Source of the DNA: Austropuccinia psidii
Taxonomy: Eukaryota > Basidiomycota > Pucciniomycetes > Pucciniales > Sphaerophragmiaceae
Assembly: GCA_023105745.1 (NCBI GenBank)
Contig: JALGQZ010000014.1
Location: forward strand, 9,791,888 to 9,855,887
DNA: 64,000 bases
Reading direction: 5' to 3'
Shown: piece by piece, positions 35,113-46,243 of the stretch
How positions within the stretch are numbered: position 1 is the first letter of the stretch
Layout of the letters: each line of letters starts with the position of its first letter
Translations under genes and position numbers: made by a program
The notes under the pieces: model-generated
What the model was told of the DNA's origin: nothing
Database searches by the model: none
The model's input: only the letters and a program-made list of their open reading frames with translations

Positions 35113-36951
35113 TGTGAGCGTTAGAGGTAATTTCATATACCCAAAAGACCACAAATACAAAAGTAACATATAAATAGAAATAAAATAAATTTATTTATAT
35201 TATTAAAATGAAAATCAAAATATAAATATAAAATTATATTCACAATGAAAAATTTAATTACAATTTAAAAATAAAATTATATTAAATTTTGAAAGTGTAA
35301 AATTACATTTATACTTGAAAAAATTAAGTAAAAATGAATTTTTAACAAAATTGTAAATAAATAAATAAATTTGGAAAAAAGTTAAATAAAAATTATTATA
35401 GCTTTTTATCCAATAAATAAACATATAAAAATTATTTCACCATTGGATTCCTCATAAAAAATCAGGTGGGGTCACCTCTGGGTGAAAGCTTTGTAACTCA
35501 ACTCTAAATAAGCTTAAATTAAGTTTTTAGTATTTTCTGTATGAAAATTAAAAATCCTCAAAACTTTCATTCAATTCACATCACATGGAGTGTTAAGCAC
35601 TAAAATTTGTGTTAAAATTGAGGTGTTGTGTATATTTTGGAAGTTATGAGGAATTGAAGTATTTTCAATTGAATTCAATTGAAATGTCAAAATGTGTGCA
35701 TATATTACATAAGTGAACTTTGATTTACATATGAGGTATCAATTATTACTTCAATGAACTGTACAAATCAATTGAATTATATATGTAAATTATAAGTATA
35801 ATACATGATGAGGAATTAAAGGAAAAATAAATTGGAAAGATTGAATTTTTGGGGGAAAAGGAACTCCAGCTCTAAGGTAGAGCTAGACCCCCAAAATCCT
35901 TGCTGACAGGCGTGTGGTGTCAAAATTCATGCAAAAGTTCATCACTTTTGGCCTGGAACTGAGTTACAGGGTCTGTGGACTCAATTGATGATGAGGTTTT
36001 GATACCAACTGGGGTAGTTTTAGCTGTTGCCAAGAGGGTAAAACTACCCTTAAGATAAAACAATCATAGTGAAAACAGTTTTAACTGGCTTCTACCTCTC
36101 TTACACAAATTCTGACGTGTTTTGAAGGCTTTAGATCAGGTATTGCTATAGTAATGGCTGATTTAAGGGTCTAAAATGGCTAAAAATGACTAAAAATGGC
36201 TTAAACCAGCCCTTTTTTAGTCTAAACCAGGGTTCAATGATGCCATAATTGCCTTTTCTGTTTTCAGACTGTTTTTCACGACTGACAAGAGTAAATTTTA
36301 CTTTTGGAGTAAGAAAATTGATGGCTATAAAAGAATGTCTTCTTTGCCCCATTTTTTTCTTCATGTTAGAATCTTTTCCTTTTATAATTAGTTTAAACAT
36401 TGTTAAACAAATCAATAAAAGATTCCAACCACCTTTCTTAAAGAATTTTAAACCTTTTAACCACATGGAAAAATCATTATAATCATTGTTTGTAACTCTT
36501 ATAATCCTTTCTACCCCTGAACCACCGCAAAAGTGAATTAAAGCATCTTTCATCACTGTTAACTTTGTCACTTTGTTTCCAAATTAACTCTGGTCACTTT
36601 TGGGAATTTTTTACTCTTTAATATTATTTTTAAAGACTCTATTGTTTAATTAGTTTCTTGCAGTTCATTGCTCAATTAATTCCAATTTAAATTGCTTTTG
36701 AAGAAATTTCTTTTGTAGCCTTAAAATATGTCTTGTAGAGTATTTTTTGGATAAATTTTTATTGTTGGTAAAACAATAAATTTTTATAATATTAATATTT
36801 TATACTAATAAGGTTATAAGCAATAAAACTGGCATGTTCTCTCTTAAAAATAATATTTCTCACTACTTTTAATTGATTTTTACCTTACACAAATTTTGAG
36901 GACAGGAAAAGTACTTGATTTTTAATCAAAGTTTCATATCCACACCTTACA
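35113..36951 (+). repeat. G4 3' LTR (1839 bp)
   Basis: TGTGAGCG to CCTTACA. TATAAAAG at 36326-36333. Antisense ORF 36146-36364 inside. Confidence 0.93.
36146..36364 (-). CDS. Antisense LTR ORF in G4 3' LTR, 72 codons
   Basis: MKKKMGQRRHSFIAIN to LNQPLL; the frame is open far upstream (to 36571) in this copy. Differs by several residues from the others but has no stop. Confidence 0.3.
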   Translation of the reverse strand: MKKKMGQRRHSFIAINFLTPKVKFTLVSREKQSENRKGNYGIIEPWFRLKKGWFKPFLVIFSHFRPLNQPLL

Positions 36952-36956
36952 TAAAA

Positions 36957-37467
36957 GCTATTCTTAAGTGTTTTAATTCTTTCAGAATCAATCAGAAAGA
37001 CGTGAAATCATAGAATCCAACTATATATTGTTGTAATACAGTTATAAATACATTTTTATCCTTTAAATCCACAATTCTACGTTAGATCTCTCTATTTTAT
37101 CTTTCAATAAGCTCCTTGGAATATTAGTGAGTGATTTATCGTTAATTCTTAAAGTTTTTCTCTGAAAAATTTGTTTTCTTCACAAATTATATTTATAATT
37201 ATTATTGCAAAAGATAATTATATATTAAAATAAAGTTATCATTTTAATCAAATAACTTTTATTATTAAAATCTTCTTGTAATCAATTCTTGTAGACAATT
37301 ACTGCTCACTGTTAAAATAACTAGTACTGTTTAACATGTGAAAGAATTAACTCTTTCATTATTTAATTGTGGTTATAATAATATTTTATTATCATATTTC
37401 ATAAGAGCAGACATAGTACTGTTTATTAATAGTAATATTATCATCAGTTTCATAGTCAAATCTTAAA
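36957..37467 (+). repeat. G2 5' LTR, piece 3
   Basis: The end of the G2 LTR, ending CAAATCTTAAA before the primer site. GTTTCATAGTCAAA near the end is shared with G1. Confidence 0.8.
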
Positions 37468-37469
37468 TT

Positions 37470-37487
37470 TGGGGGCCTGGCCGTGGT
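37470..37487 (+). other. G2 primer binding site
   Basis: TGGGGGCCTGGCCGTGGT, two bases after the LTR. Differs from G3/G4 at three positions. Confidence 0.7.
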
Positions 37488-37855
37488 TTTTGAACCTTTT
37501 ACCGTTAATCAATATATTTTTAAGCTCTAAAATATAATAATTTAACAATATTTTTTTCTTTCATTTCAAAGTTGAAATAATTTTTCTTCTTGAGATTGTT
37601 TTTGAAATCTTTTTCATTGAGGAATTTGGTTTAATTTTATCTGTTTTTATATGTGGCTTTTTCACATCCAAAAACTTATAAAATTATTCTTTAAGTTACT
37701 CTGAATTAATTTTCATTAAAAATCTTAAAATTATCTTTTTTTCTTTAAAAACAATAATTTTTTTTAAATATTAAAAAATAAAACTTATCAAAAATCTTTA
37801 AAAATCTTTTAAAAAGTATAAAAAATAATTTTCCTCCTTTATAATTTTTTTCTAG

Positions 37856-38847
37856 TATTTTTAATCAAATACTGTGCAGCTGGTACCAGACTCAGTAAAA
37901 GATATATCAGTAGTCCAGAATCTTCAGAAGCAGAATCTGAAGACAGTATTGAGGTGCAAATTGCTAAAAGAGGCACCTTATTTAACTCAGAAAAGAATCA
38001 ATTACCACCAAAAGGTGTGTGTTTTATCTTCTATTTTTTCACTTTTATCTTTAAATTGATGTGAAAATGGTGCATACAAGAAATGGAGGCAACTATTCAG
38101 TCCAACCAGATAGATGTGGAAAAGGAAGAGGCTGGACCAAATACAGACGTGCCAAGTCTTCCTCAAGAAAGACACATTTGGAGGATGCCAGAGTTCCCCC
38201 CCATTCCCCAAGGTCGGTACCCACAGTTTTTGACGTCAATTCGGAGCCTGAACTGATGCATGATAATATTTCCAGGGCTGAACCATCTTCAAGTGGCAGC
38301 AATAGAAATATATCAATGCCAATACAAAAATTGGTTCAGAGCAGCCAAAGAAGAGGAGTGGGAAATATGCCCAAGCCTTTGGCAGGGGGCCATGAACTCT
38401 TACTTACACATCAAGAGCTTTCTGGGTCAGGAGAAGACCATAGAACTCTTAGGAGGTTGGAGCCCATTGTCTTGCAAATACAAGGTCAAGAAGATAAATA
38501 ATTGGTTGAAGAGCCAAAGTCTTTTATGCATAGACCAGAAGAAAGAGTTAGAAATGACTCCAGCTTTGGAGACAGAGGCCCCAGTGGCATCTACCAGCTT
38601 CAAACCAGCTCCAGAAGTGTCCAAGGACAAGCCCAAAGGACCTCAGAAGAAGCAGAGAGGTCCCAAGAACCATCAAAGCAAGGGAAAAGGCAAAGCCAAT
38701 TGGCACAGACCTTACCCACAAGTGTACAGGATCCCCAAATTGGAGCCTTCAGCCATGGACAGTGTATTCAACATGGCCATGACTTTGATGGAATTAACAG
38801 CCAAAGAGCAGGAAAGGATGAACAGAACTTTCCCAAAGAAATCATAG
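37856..38847 (+). pseudogene. G2 ORF1: N-terminal gag protein, spliced type, one stop
   Basis: Two exon-like blocks are seen. One runs after an acceptor-like TTTTTTTCTAG (ends 37855) to a donor AAAG|GTGTGT (intron 38015-38109). The second starts after TCCAACCAG at 38110 and ends TAG at 38845-38847. The second block reads IDVEKEEAGPNTDVPSLPQE, then FPPIPQGRYPQFL, TGA at 38254, then YKNWFRAAKEEEWEICPSLW, MNSYLHIKSFLG...LLGGWSPL, a basic Lys/Gly/Pro stretch and YRIPKLEPSAMDSVFNMA. These match G4 ORF1 at the protein level. The frame of the first exon is less certain than in G3/G4. Confidence 0.6.
38067..38501 (+). pseudogene. G2 alternative gag frame (MVHTRNGGNY), one stop
   Basis: ATG at 38067 lies in the intron-like sequence just before the acceptor, as in G3/G4, and its frame is the ORF2 frame. 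One TAA at 38499-38501; the frame is open again from there into ORF2. Its sequence past the start is not similar to that of G3. Confidence 0.4.
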
Positions 38848-41800
38848 ATCAGATACATTTTGTTCAATCTAATATTCATGTAGCCCTTGGTAAATTTGAT
38901 GCAAAGATAAATAAACTTACATCAGACATAAGTGCATTGAAAAGAAATGACAAAAGATATACTGAATGGTATCAAGCGGCAAATGCCAGAATTGATTCAA
39001 TTAATACATGTAACAGAATTGAAAGTACATGTCAGGTTCAGAATGATGAAATGGAATATATTTCCATTTTTGAAATGAATGATCAACTTAAAATTCTGAA
39101 AGATCATGTCTTAGAAATAATTGAAAATACCAATCAGTTTGCTACACATTTAGCAAAAATTGACAGTGAAAGGCAGAAGTTAAAGAATGAAATCATTGCA
39201 AATGTAGAACAAATTCATAAGAACTATGTACCACATATGCCAAGACATTCTAAACCTTTGACTGAAGAAAAACTTTCTGTTAAAGGAAGTTTGACCCCAT
39301 TCCTAGGAGAAAATGTTATCTCTGCAAAAGATATTCTCAAATTGGAAGAATGGACAACATTCTCTGGTGAAGGAGAATACAACCATATTGAGATCATCAG
39401 GAATATTGATATGTTGCAAGAAGACTTTCATATACCTGATGAAAGCATAGTGGGAAAATTACACTCTCTGTTTACCAGAACTGCAAAGAAATGGTATTAC
39501 AAGATGAGAATGGATCATGGGAAACATGATTGGTCTTGGTGGAAATCTGAAGTGATTACCAAATGGGCCAACAATTCTTGGAGGTTTAAAATAGAAAATG
39601 CTTTTTAAAATGCCATTTTTAACTCAGAGAAAGATAAGCCACTTACTTGGTTCTTCAAGCAGAAAGACAGATTATCTGCTTTACACCCAGATATGTCTGA
39701 CACTATGATTAATATGAAAATATTAAGAAAATGTGGAGGAGAACTGGAACATGCTATCAAAAGCAGATGTGTGGAACCCTGTTCAACAGAGGACTACATT
39801 AATGCAATGGAAGATATCATTACCAGGACAAGAATTGGTAAAACTTGGACTAAAATACCTATAGAATCCAAGATAATTTCAAAGATTCCCAGGGAGGACA
39901 GAAGACCGGAAAAACATGTCTTAAAGTGTCATAAATGTGGAAGTACTTCACATTCAGCCAACGCTTGCACCAAAAAGACAAAAATCAATGAAGTTCAAGT
40001 CATTGAAGAAGTTCATTGCACTGAAGAGAAAGAAGAATCTGATCAAGATTCTGCAATCTCTGAGGACACACCAGTGGAGGACTATCCCATTTAAAACATT
40101 ACAGCTTTCTTTGAGGTCACAGAGGTCCATACCCACTTACCACAGTACAGTGAAGATTGCTACAACCTGATCAATATCCAAGATGCCAGAATGTGTAAGA
40201 CCAAACCTGCTAGAGGAAAAGGTTATACTTCTGGAGCATCCTCTATCACATTAGTTTTGATGAATGATATTGAAGCTAAAGTAAATTTAGATACAGGGGA
40301 ATTTTGCAATTGTGCGGGCAAGGATTATCTCCAAGTTATACTTCCTGAATGGAAAAACCATCTATTACCAATAGAAGGTGTGCAATTTAGTAGTGTCAGT
40401 AATAATATGTACCCCTTGGGTATATTAGACACTAATCTTGTATTTCCACACCCAGCAGGAAGCATAAGAGTAAAAACTGAGATTGTGGTGATGGAAAATT
40501 GCAGATCTCAGCATATCAATTTTGGAAATGATTACTTGAATATTTATGGTATTGACATTGATAACCATAAAGACAGATATTTTAAAATTGGAGAGAACAA
40601 AAGGCAAAAGTTTGCTTTTTCCAATATGCCAAAACAAATATCAATAGTATCTTCTAAAAATGATACTTATAAGGAGTAATTTGTGTCTAATCAACTTGTT
40701 GAAGCACAAATTAATCCATCATTGTCACCAAAGATGAGGAATGAACTTATCAATGTGTTATACGCATACAATAATGCATTTTCCTCTGATAATGAACCAT
40801 TAGGTGCTATAAGGGGACATGAAGTTTATATTACCCTTAATATTGACAGACCATATCCTCCAGTACTTAGAAGGCCAGCTTATACAGCCAGTCCCAGAGC
40901 CAGAGAAGCCTTGGAGAAACATATCCAAGAGTTAATCCAACTTGGTGTCCTAAGGAAAGTAGGCCATAATGAGGAGGTTGAAGTGACAAACCCTGTTATT
41001 ATTGCCTGGCATAATGATAAGTCAAGAATTGTTGGAGATTTCAAAGAATTGAATACTTACACAGTTCCAGATAGTTATCCAATCCCTAGAGCTCAAGAAA
41101 CCTTGACTAAATTTTCTAAAGCCAAGTATATAATATCAATGGATGCATTGAAAGGTTTTCATCAAAATTTTTTGATGCCTAAAGCTAAGAAATTACTTAG
41201 AATTATCACTCACTGTGGTATTTATGAGTATTTTAGAATGCAATTTGGAATTGAAAATGCTCCATCCCATTATCAAAGAATGATGAATACCATCTTTCCC
41301 ACAGAATTGTCTGAAGGATGACTTATCATTTATATTGATGATATTATCATATGTTCTGATTCATGGTCTTCGCACCTTGAAAGACTTGCAAGAGTACTTC
41401 AAAAAGTTGCAGAAGTGAACATGAAAATTTTATTTAAGAAATGCAGTTTTGGTTTTGAAGAACTCAAAGCATTGGGACATGTTGTTTCTGGTTTAAGCTT
41501 GGGTATTGACAAAAACAAAGTAGCAGAAGTGTTACTTAAGCCAATACCCCAGAATAAAAAAGAAATAATATCTTTTCTTGGATTTGCCAGTTATTATAGG
41601 CAGCACTTGAAAGACTTTGCAATTCTAGCCAAGTCACTATATAGAATCTGTGATCAACAGACTGTATTTGAGATGACACAGGAGAGAATTAAAGCTTATG
41701 AGAAGATAAAGAAAGCTCTTACAGAAGCACCTTTACTCCTCATTCCTGACTAGAATATTCCTTTTAAATTGTACATTGATGCACGTGGAGATGGATTAGG

Positions 41801-43392
41801 GGCAGCCCTACATCAAGGCCAAATTATTGATGACAAACCTACAGAGGGACTAGTTTGTTATATCTCAATACAAATCAAACCAACAGAGGCCAGATATGGT
41901 GCAAGCCAAATGGAGTTCTTATTTTTGATATGGGAACTTGAGAAATTACACTATTATCTTGATGGAAGTGTTTTTGAAGTGATAACTGACTGTAATTCAG
42001 TAAAATCACTTCTTAACATGAAAACTCCCAACAGACATATGTTGAGATGGCAAATAGCCATTCAAGAATATAGAGGAAACATGACCATAGTTCACAAAGC
42101 AGGAAACATTAACAAGAATGCTGATGAACTTAGCAGGTGGGCATCAGCCAACACTCCTGATAACCCAGCTTATTTAGCTTTGGAAGCTGAACCACAGATT
42201 CCAATTTAAGGGATTAACATAACTGATATTGGGACTGAATTCTTTGAAGAGGTCAGAGAATCTTATAAGCAAGACAAGAATTGCCATATATTGACTTCCT
42301 TATTAGATAAATACTGCAAAGATATATATTTAGTCAATGCACCGGATGAAGTTTGGAAAAATTCCTATTCTGAAGGAAGATTTGACTTGTTTGATGGGAT
42401 TATTTACCACAAAACCAAACATTCTTGTGTAATGAAATTATGCAGCAGATTGCTTATCAATACCATTCTTCATGAATGCCATGATAGCATCTACTCTGGA
42501 CACCTGTCAGAGGACAGAACACTTGCAAAAGTGAAAAACTGTGCATGGTGGCCATGTTGGAAAAGAGAAACCATTGAATATTGCCATACCTGTGACAGAT
42601 GTCAAAAAGCAAACAGGAGTACAGGCAAGAGATTTGGACTTATGATCCATATTCAACAACCAAAATCCACTTGGAAAGTTGTTCACATGGATTGGGTCAC
42701 AGCACTTCCTCCAAGTGGTGACAAAAGTTATACTGCTTGTTTAGTCATTGTAGACAGATATAGCAAGACTCCCATATTCTTACCATTTCATAAAGATGAC
42801 ACAGCTATGGATACAGCTCTTCTTCTATGGAGTAGAGTTATGTCTCATACAGGATTATTTAAGAATATCACAAGTGACAGAGATCCCAAGTTCACATCTG
42901 CACTTTGGACCAATCTTCATGGATTGTTTGGGACTAAGTTATCATTCTATACAGCATATCACCCTCAGACAAATGGGCTAGCAGAGAGAATGATTCAAGC
43001 TTTATAAGACATGATCAGGAGATTTTGTGCTTATGGGTTAGAATTCAAAGACTAAGATGGCTTTACCCATGACTGGTGCACTCTGATACCTGCATTAGAA
43101 TTGGCATATATGACATCAGCCCATTCTTCCACAGGACAAACTCCTGCTATGTTAGAAAAAGGATGGAATCCAAGACTCCCAGCAGACACACTGAGGAAAG
43201 ACTTGATTAACATTCATCCTACAGCCTCCAGCTTCAAGTTAATGCTTGATAAAGTGAAACATCATGCAAAACAAAGCATGGATGACACTTTTGATTATGC
43301 AAAACAGAAGTGGGACAAGAGTCATAAAGCACCAGACTTCAAAGTAGGGGACTTAGTTCTAGTTTCAACCTTGAATTTTAATAATATCAAAG
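38844..43392 (+). pseudogene. G2 ORF2, first part: gag to integrase, eight stops
   Basis: Starts in the -1 frame overlapping the ORF1 stop. Gag core WTTFSGEGEYNHIEIIRNID, zinc knuckle CHKCGSTSHSANAC (about 39930), protease VNLDTGEFCNCAG (D-T-G, canonical), RT GDFKELNTYTVPDSYPIP and YIDD (about 41333), RNase [16 protein letters not shown], integrase HDSIYSGH, CHTCDRCQKAN, MDWVTALPPSGD, SDRDPKFTSALW, NGLAERMIQAL. Stops begin at 39606, 40092, 40677, 41319 (TGG to TGA), 41751, 42207, 43005 and 43053. S1 interrupts it after N-N-I-K. Confidence 0.9.
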
Positions 43393-44120
43393 TGTAACAA
43401 CCATCCATCAGGGGTAAGGGTATTCATTCATATACCCACTGAAACACCTCAAATCAGCAAATCCAGTATCTGCATCAGCATTCAGTTTCAGCAATCTTCA
43501 TTCTGAAACCTGCATACAGCTTGGTACATCAATACAGCCTGTCAATACCTGTACAGGTTGGATTCACCCAATACAGTTTCAATACACCACACCTCTTGTA
43601 CAGGTTCTGTACAGCTGTACAGGACCTGTATTGGCCAGACTCAATTCAATAATTCATTCCTCTCATGAAAATTCTTCCTCTGGATCAGGGCTGGTGTTTC
43701 TCACATATACCAGCCCCTCTTTCTCCCCCCTGGGGACTTTTCCCCAGTTAATTAATTTAGTTTATTTATTATTTTAGAATTATTCTTATCCTTATTTTGG
43801 GTATTATAATTATTTGATTTTAAGTTAGTCTTTGCATTTATCTCTTTGCCTGTACAATATGAGCTGGGTGGCCATATCCTTATTAACCCTTCTCTTTCCA
43901 TTCTGACAGGTTGAAACAGTGGACTTGGATTTGTTTGTGGTTGGCTCTTCTATTCTTTATTCTTATTCTTTTTGTTGCTGCTTCTTATATTCATTCTTCT
44001 AGTAATTCATCTTTAACACTCTTAAGTGTATCCTTTCTTACCATATCTTTGAGCCCTCCATAAGTGAGTCCCAGTTTACTGAGTGCCAGGCCCTCTTCAC
44101 TTTGAAGAGCCCCTGTGACA
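43393..44120 (+). repeat. S1 5' LTR (728 bp)
   Basis: TGTAACAACC to CCCTGTGACA. Lacks 32 bp present in the 3' LTR between two AATACACCA repeats. TATA-like CATATAC at 43704-43710; hairpin CTGGGG/CCCCAG at 43730-43747. Confidence 0.95.
43746..43759 (+). promoter_or_regulatory. S1 predicted RNA 5' end / self-primer
   Basis: AGTTAATTAATTTA is the exact reverse complement of 44122-44135, which begins one base after the LTR. It lies 42 nt after a TATA-like box. In Tf1/sushi elements the first bases of the RNA pair with such a site and prime reverse transcription. Confidence 0.65.
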
Positions 44121-44880
44121 TTAAATTAATTAACTCATATTTGATTCTTTCTTTTCATTCATTTATATTCAATTTCTCTCATTCATCAATTATGATCTCT
44201 TTTATGATCTAATGATCTTTAATGATTATGATTTTTTCTCTCTCATCAATTTCATCTCATTCATTTCATTCATATGAAATTGATTTTTCTTCTTTATTAA
44301 TCATTGCTGACCATTTCATTCACTTCATTCATTTTATCAAATCAAATTTTTTCTGTGTTCTTATCCAGCTTCTTTTTAGGAATTATTGATTGGTTTAATT
44401 GATTGGATTATTCATTGGGATTCATTGGGTTTATTGATTCAGCGATTCAGGATTTTTTCATTTGGATTGGAATGATTGACTTTGAATTCTCAAGATATTT
44501 TATTGATCCTCAAGAATTGATTTTGATTATTGATTGATTTGACTCATCAAGATATTTGAATTGATTTCTGAAGATTTTGAATTTATTGATTGATTCCTCA
44601 AGACCTTAATCTCATATTGAAGACACTGATTTATGGATTGATTGATTATTGATTGAATATTGATTGATTTTTGATTACTCAAGATTATTGATATTTGATT
44701 TGAGTTTGACTTATTGTTGATTATTGATTGAATTGATTGATTGTTGATTGAAGTTGATTTCACCTCAAGAATTGAATTGATTCCTCAAGACTCATCAAGA
44801 TTTTATTGTGATTGATTTGGCCAAGTTTTGATTTCTGTTCTCAATACAATCGAGTTTCTTTTATTCAACTTCTGTTCATA
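44121..44880 (+). other. S1 leader with self-priming site and TTGATT/CTCAAGA repeats
   Basis: 44122-44135 is the proposed primer binding site. The next ~740 bases have no long ORF and become rich in TTGATT, CTCAAGA and TCATTCA repeats (44380-44810). The S2 leader has the same texture. It may hold a packaging or translation signal. Confidence 0.6.
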
Positions 44881-46243
44881 ATGCCATTTCAGCATAGTCC
44901 CCCAGCAAAGAAAACTAGATCCCAGAAAATTCCAGCTGTTCTTACTCCTACAACAAGGGCTCCTCTCAACCGCACACCATCAGTTCATCAACTGAGTGCA
45001 AACTTGGACAGAGGACCACCAATGGAAGGAGAAGCACCCTCAAGAAGAGGTGTAATGAAATCTAGAAGATCAAGATCCTTTTCTGGACTTTTGGGTGGCT
45101 ACCCTGGCATGTCTAAAGGTGCAAGAGCAATATTAGGGGAAGTTGAAGATGAAGAGGGGGAAGAGTCTGTGGAAGAGGAAGATTCTGGGGAAACTGAAGT
45201 GGCAGATGCCTTGGAAAATGCTCCAGAGGTGCCTCAGGGTTCTAATCTAGCCCTTTCTAGTCAACCTCTTGTCTCTCAAACCGATCCAAGTCTCCTCAAG
45301 ATGATGGAGCAGATGACTAAATTAAGTGGGGCAACTCACTCAAGCAGTTGCTCCCAGGGACAATTCCAAAGCCCCTGCTTTCAAGACTCCATCCATGAAG
45401 GCACCTGATTCTTTTGATGGTACTCAAGCTCATAAATTGAGAGGATTTATCCAATCCTGTCGATTAATCTTTCATAATGATCCAGCAAATTCCTTCTCTG
45501 ACAGGAAGAAAGTTCTTTACTCAACTTCTTTTCTCACTGATAGAGCTGGAAAGTGGATTGAACCCTATCTCTCAAATATCTCCAATGAAGACCCTTCCTT
45601 CCTCCTCAATAATCGGCCCTTATTTGAATCTCAATTATTCACTCTGTTTGGTGACCCCAATGAAGTCAGGAAAGCTGAACAAGAGTTGGACAATTTGAGG
45701 ATGAAGGAGAGTGGTCATGTTTCCTTGTACATTGCAGATTTCGGAAGCTTAATGTCAAGAATTGGAGATTGGGGGAAAAGAGCTTATATCCATGTTTACA
45801 GAAGAGGATTGGCATCAAGATTATTGGATCAGTTGGCTTCTCACCCTGGAACTTTTGATACTCTTCAAGAACTTATGGATGTCACTTTAGAGTTAGACAC
45901 AAGATATCATGAGAGGCAAAAAGAAAAGGGTGGAAATCAAGAAAAGAAGGCTCCAGTCAATGGATCCAATCAATCTAGGCCTCCTCAAAACTCATCTTAA
46001 AAGAGGCCTCACCAGAAGAAGAACAAGAAGGGCAAGCAGTTTCAATCTTCAAAGGACAAGCCTCATGCTGCTCTCCTCAATAAGGAAAATAAATTAATAG
46101 GTTCTGAAAAGGAGAGGAGGATTCAAGGAGGGTTATGTACTTATTGTGGTGGAAAGCATCCAATTGAAAAATGCTTCAAGAGACCTCAGAACAAGCCTGG
46201 GTCATCCTCAAGAGGCTTCCCTAGCAAGCAAGGAAAAGCCTGA
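44881..46243 (+). pseudogene. S1 gag, one frameshift and one stop
   Basis: Start MPFQHSPPAKKTRSQK, a Ser/Arg-rich N-terminus, acidic linker, then the retro-gag core (DSFDGTQAHKLRGFIQSC, SDRKKVLYSTSFL, LFTLFGDPNE) and a basic tail with zinc knuckle CTYCGGKHPIEKC. An extra base near 45320 shifts the frame relative to S2, and TAA at 45998-46000 replaces Ser. Ends TGA at 46241-46243, two codons after an AGGAAAA. Confidence 0.9.

Larger units (their letters stand above)
26870..36951 (+). mobile_element. G4: full-length Ty3/gypsy element, plus strand (10.1 kb)
   Basis: Two 1839-bp LTRs, TG...CA ends and a perfect duplication TAAAA (26865-26869 and 36952-36956). Same family as G3, in opposite orientation. 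The LTRs differ at many places (several in the first 100 bases), so it is an older insertion than G3. ORF1 is open after splicing; ORF2 has four in-frame stops and no frameshift. Confidence 0.95.

Noticed and set aside
18046..43055. Alternative genetic code in which TAA/TAG mean Glu, suggested by Glu positions occupied by stops
   Set aside because: The stops lie at different positions in each copy, the same Glu residues are coded GAA/GAG elsewhere, and the host-like gene at 8317-9310 ends on a normal TGA. Mutation bias is simpler.
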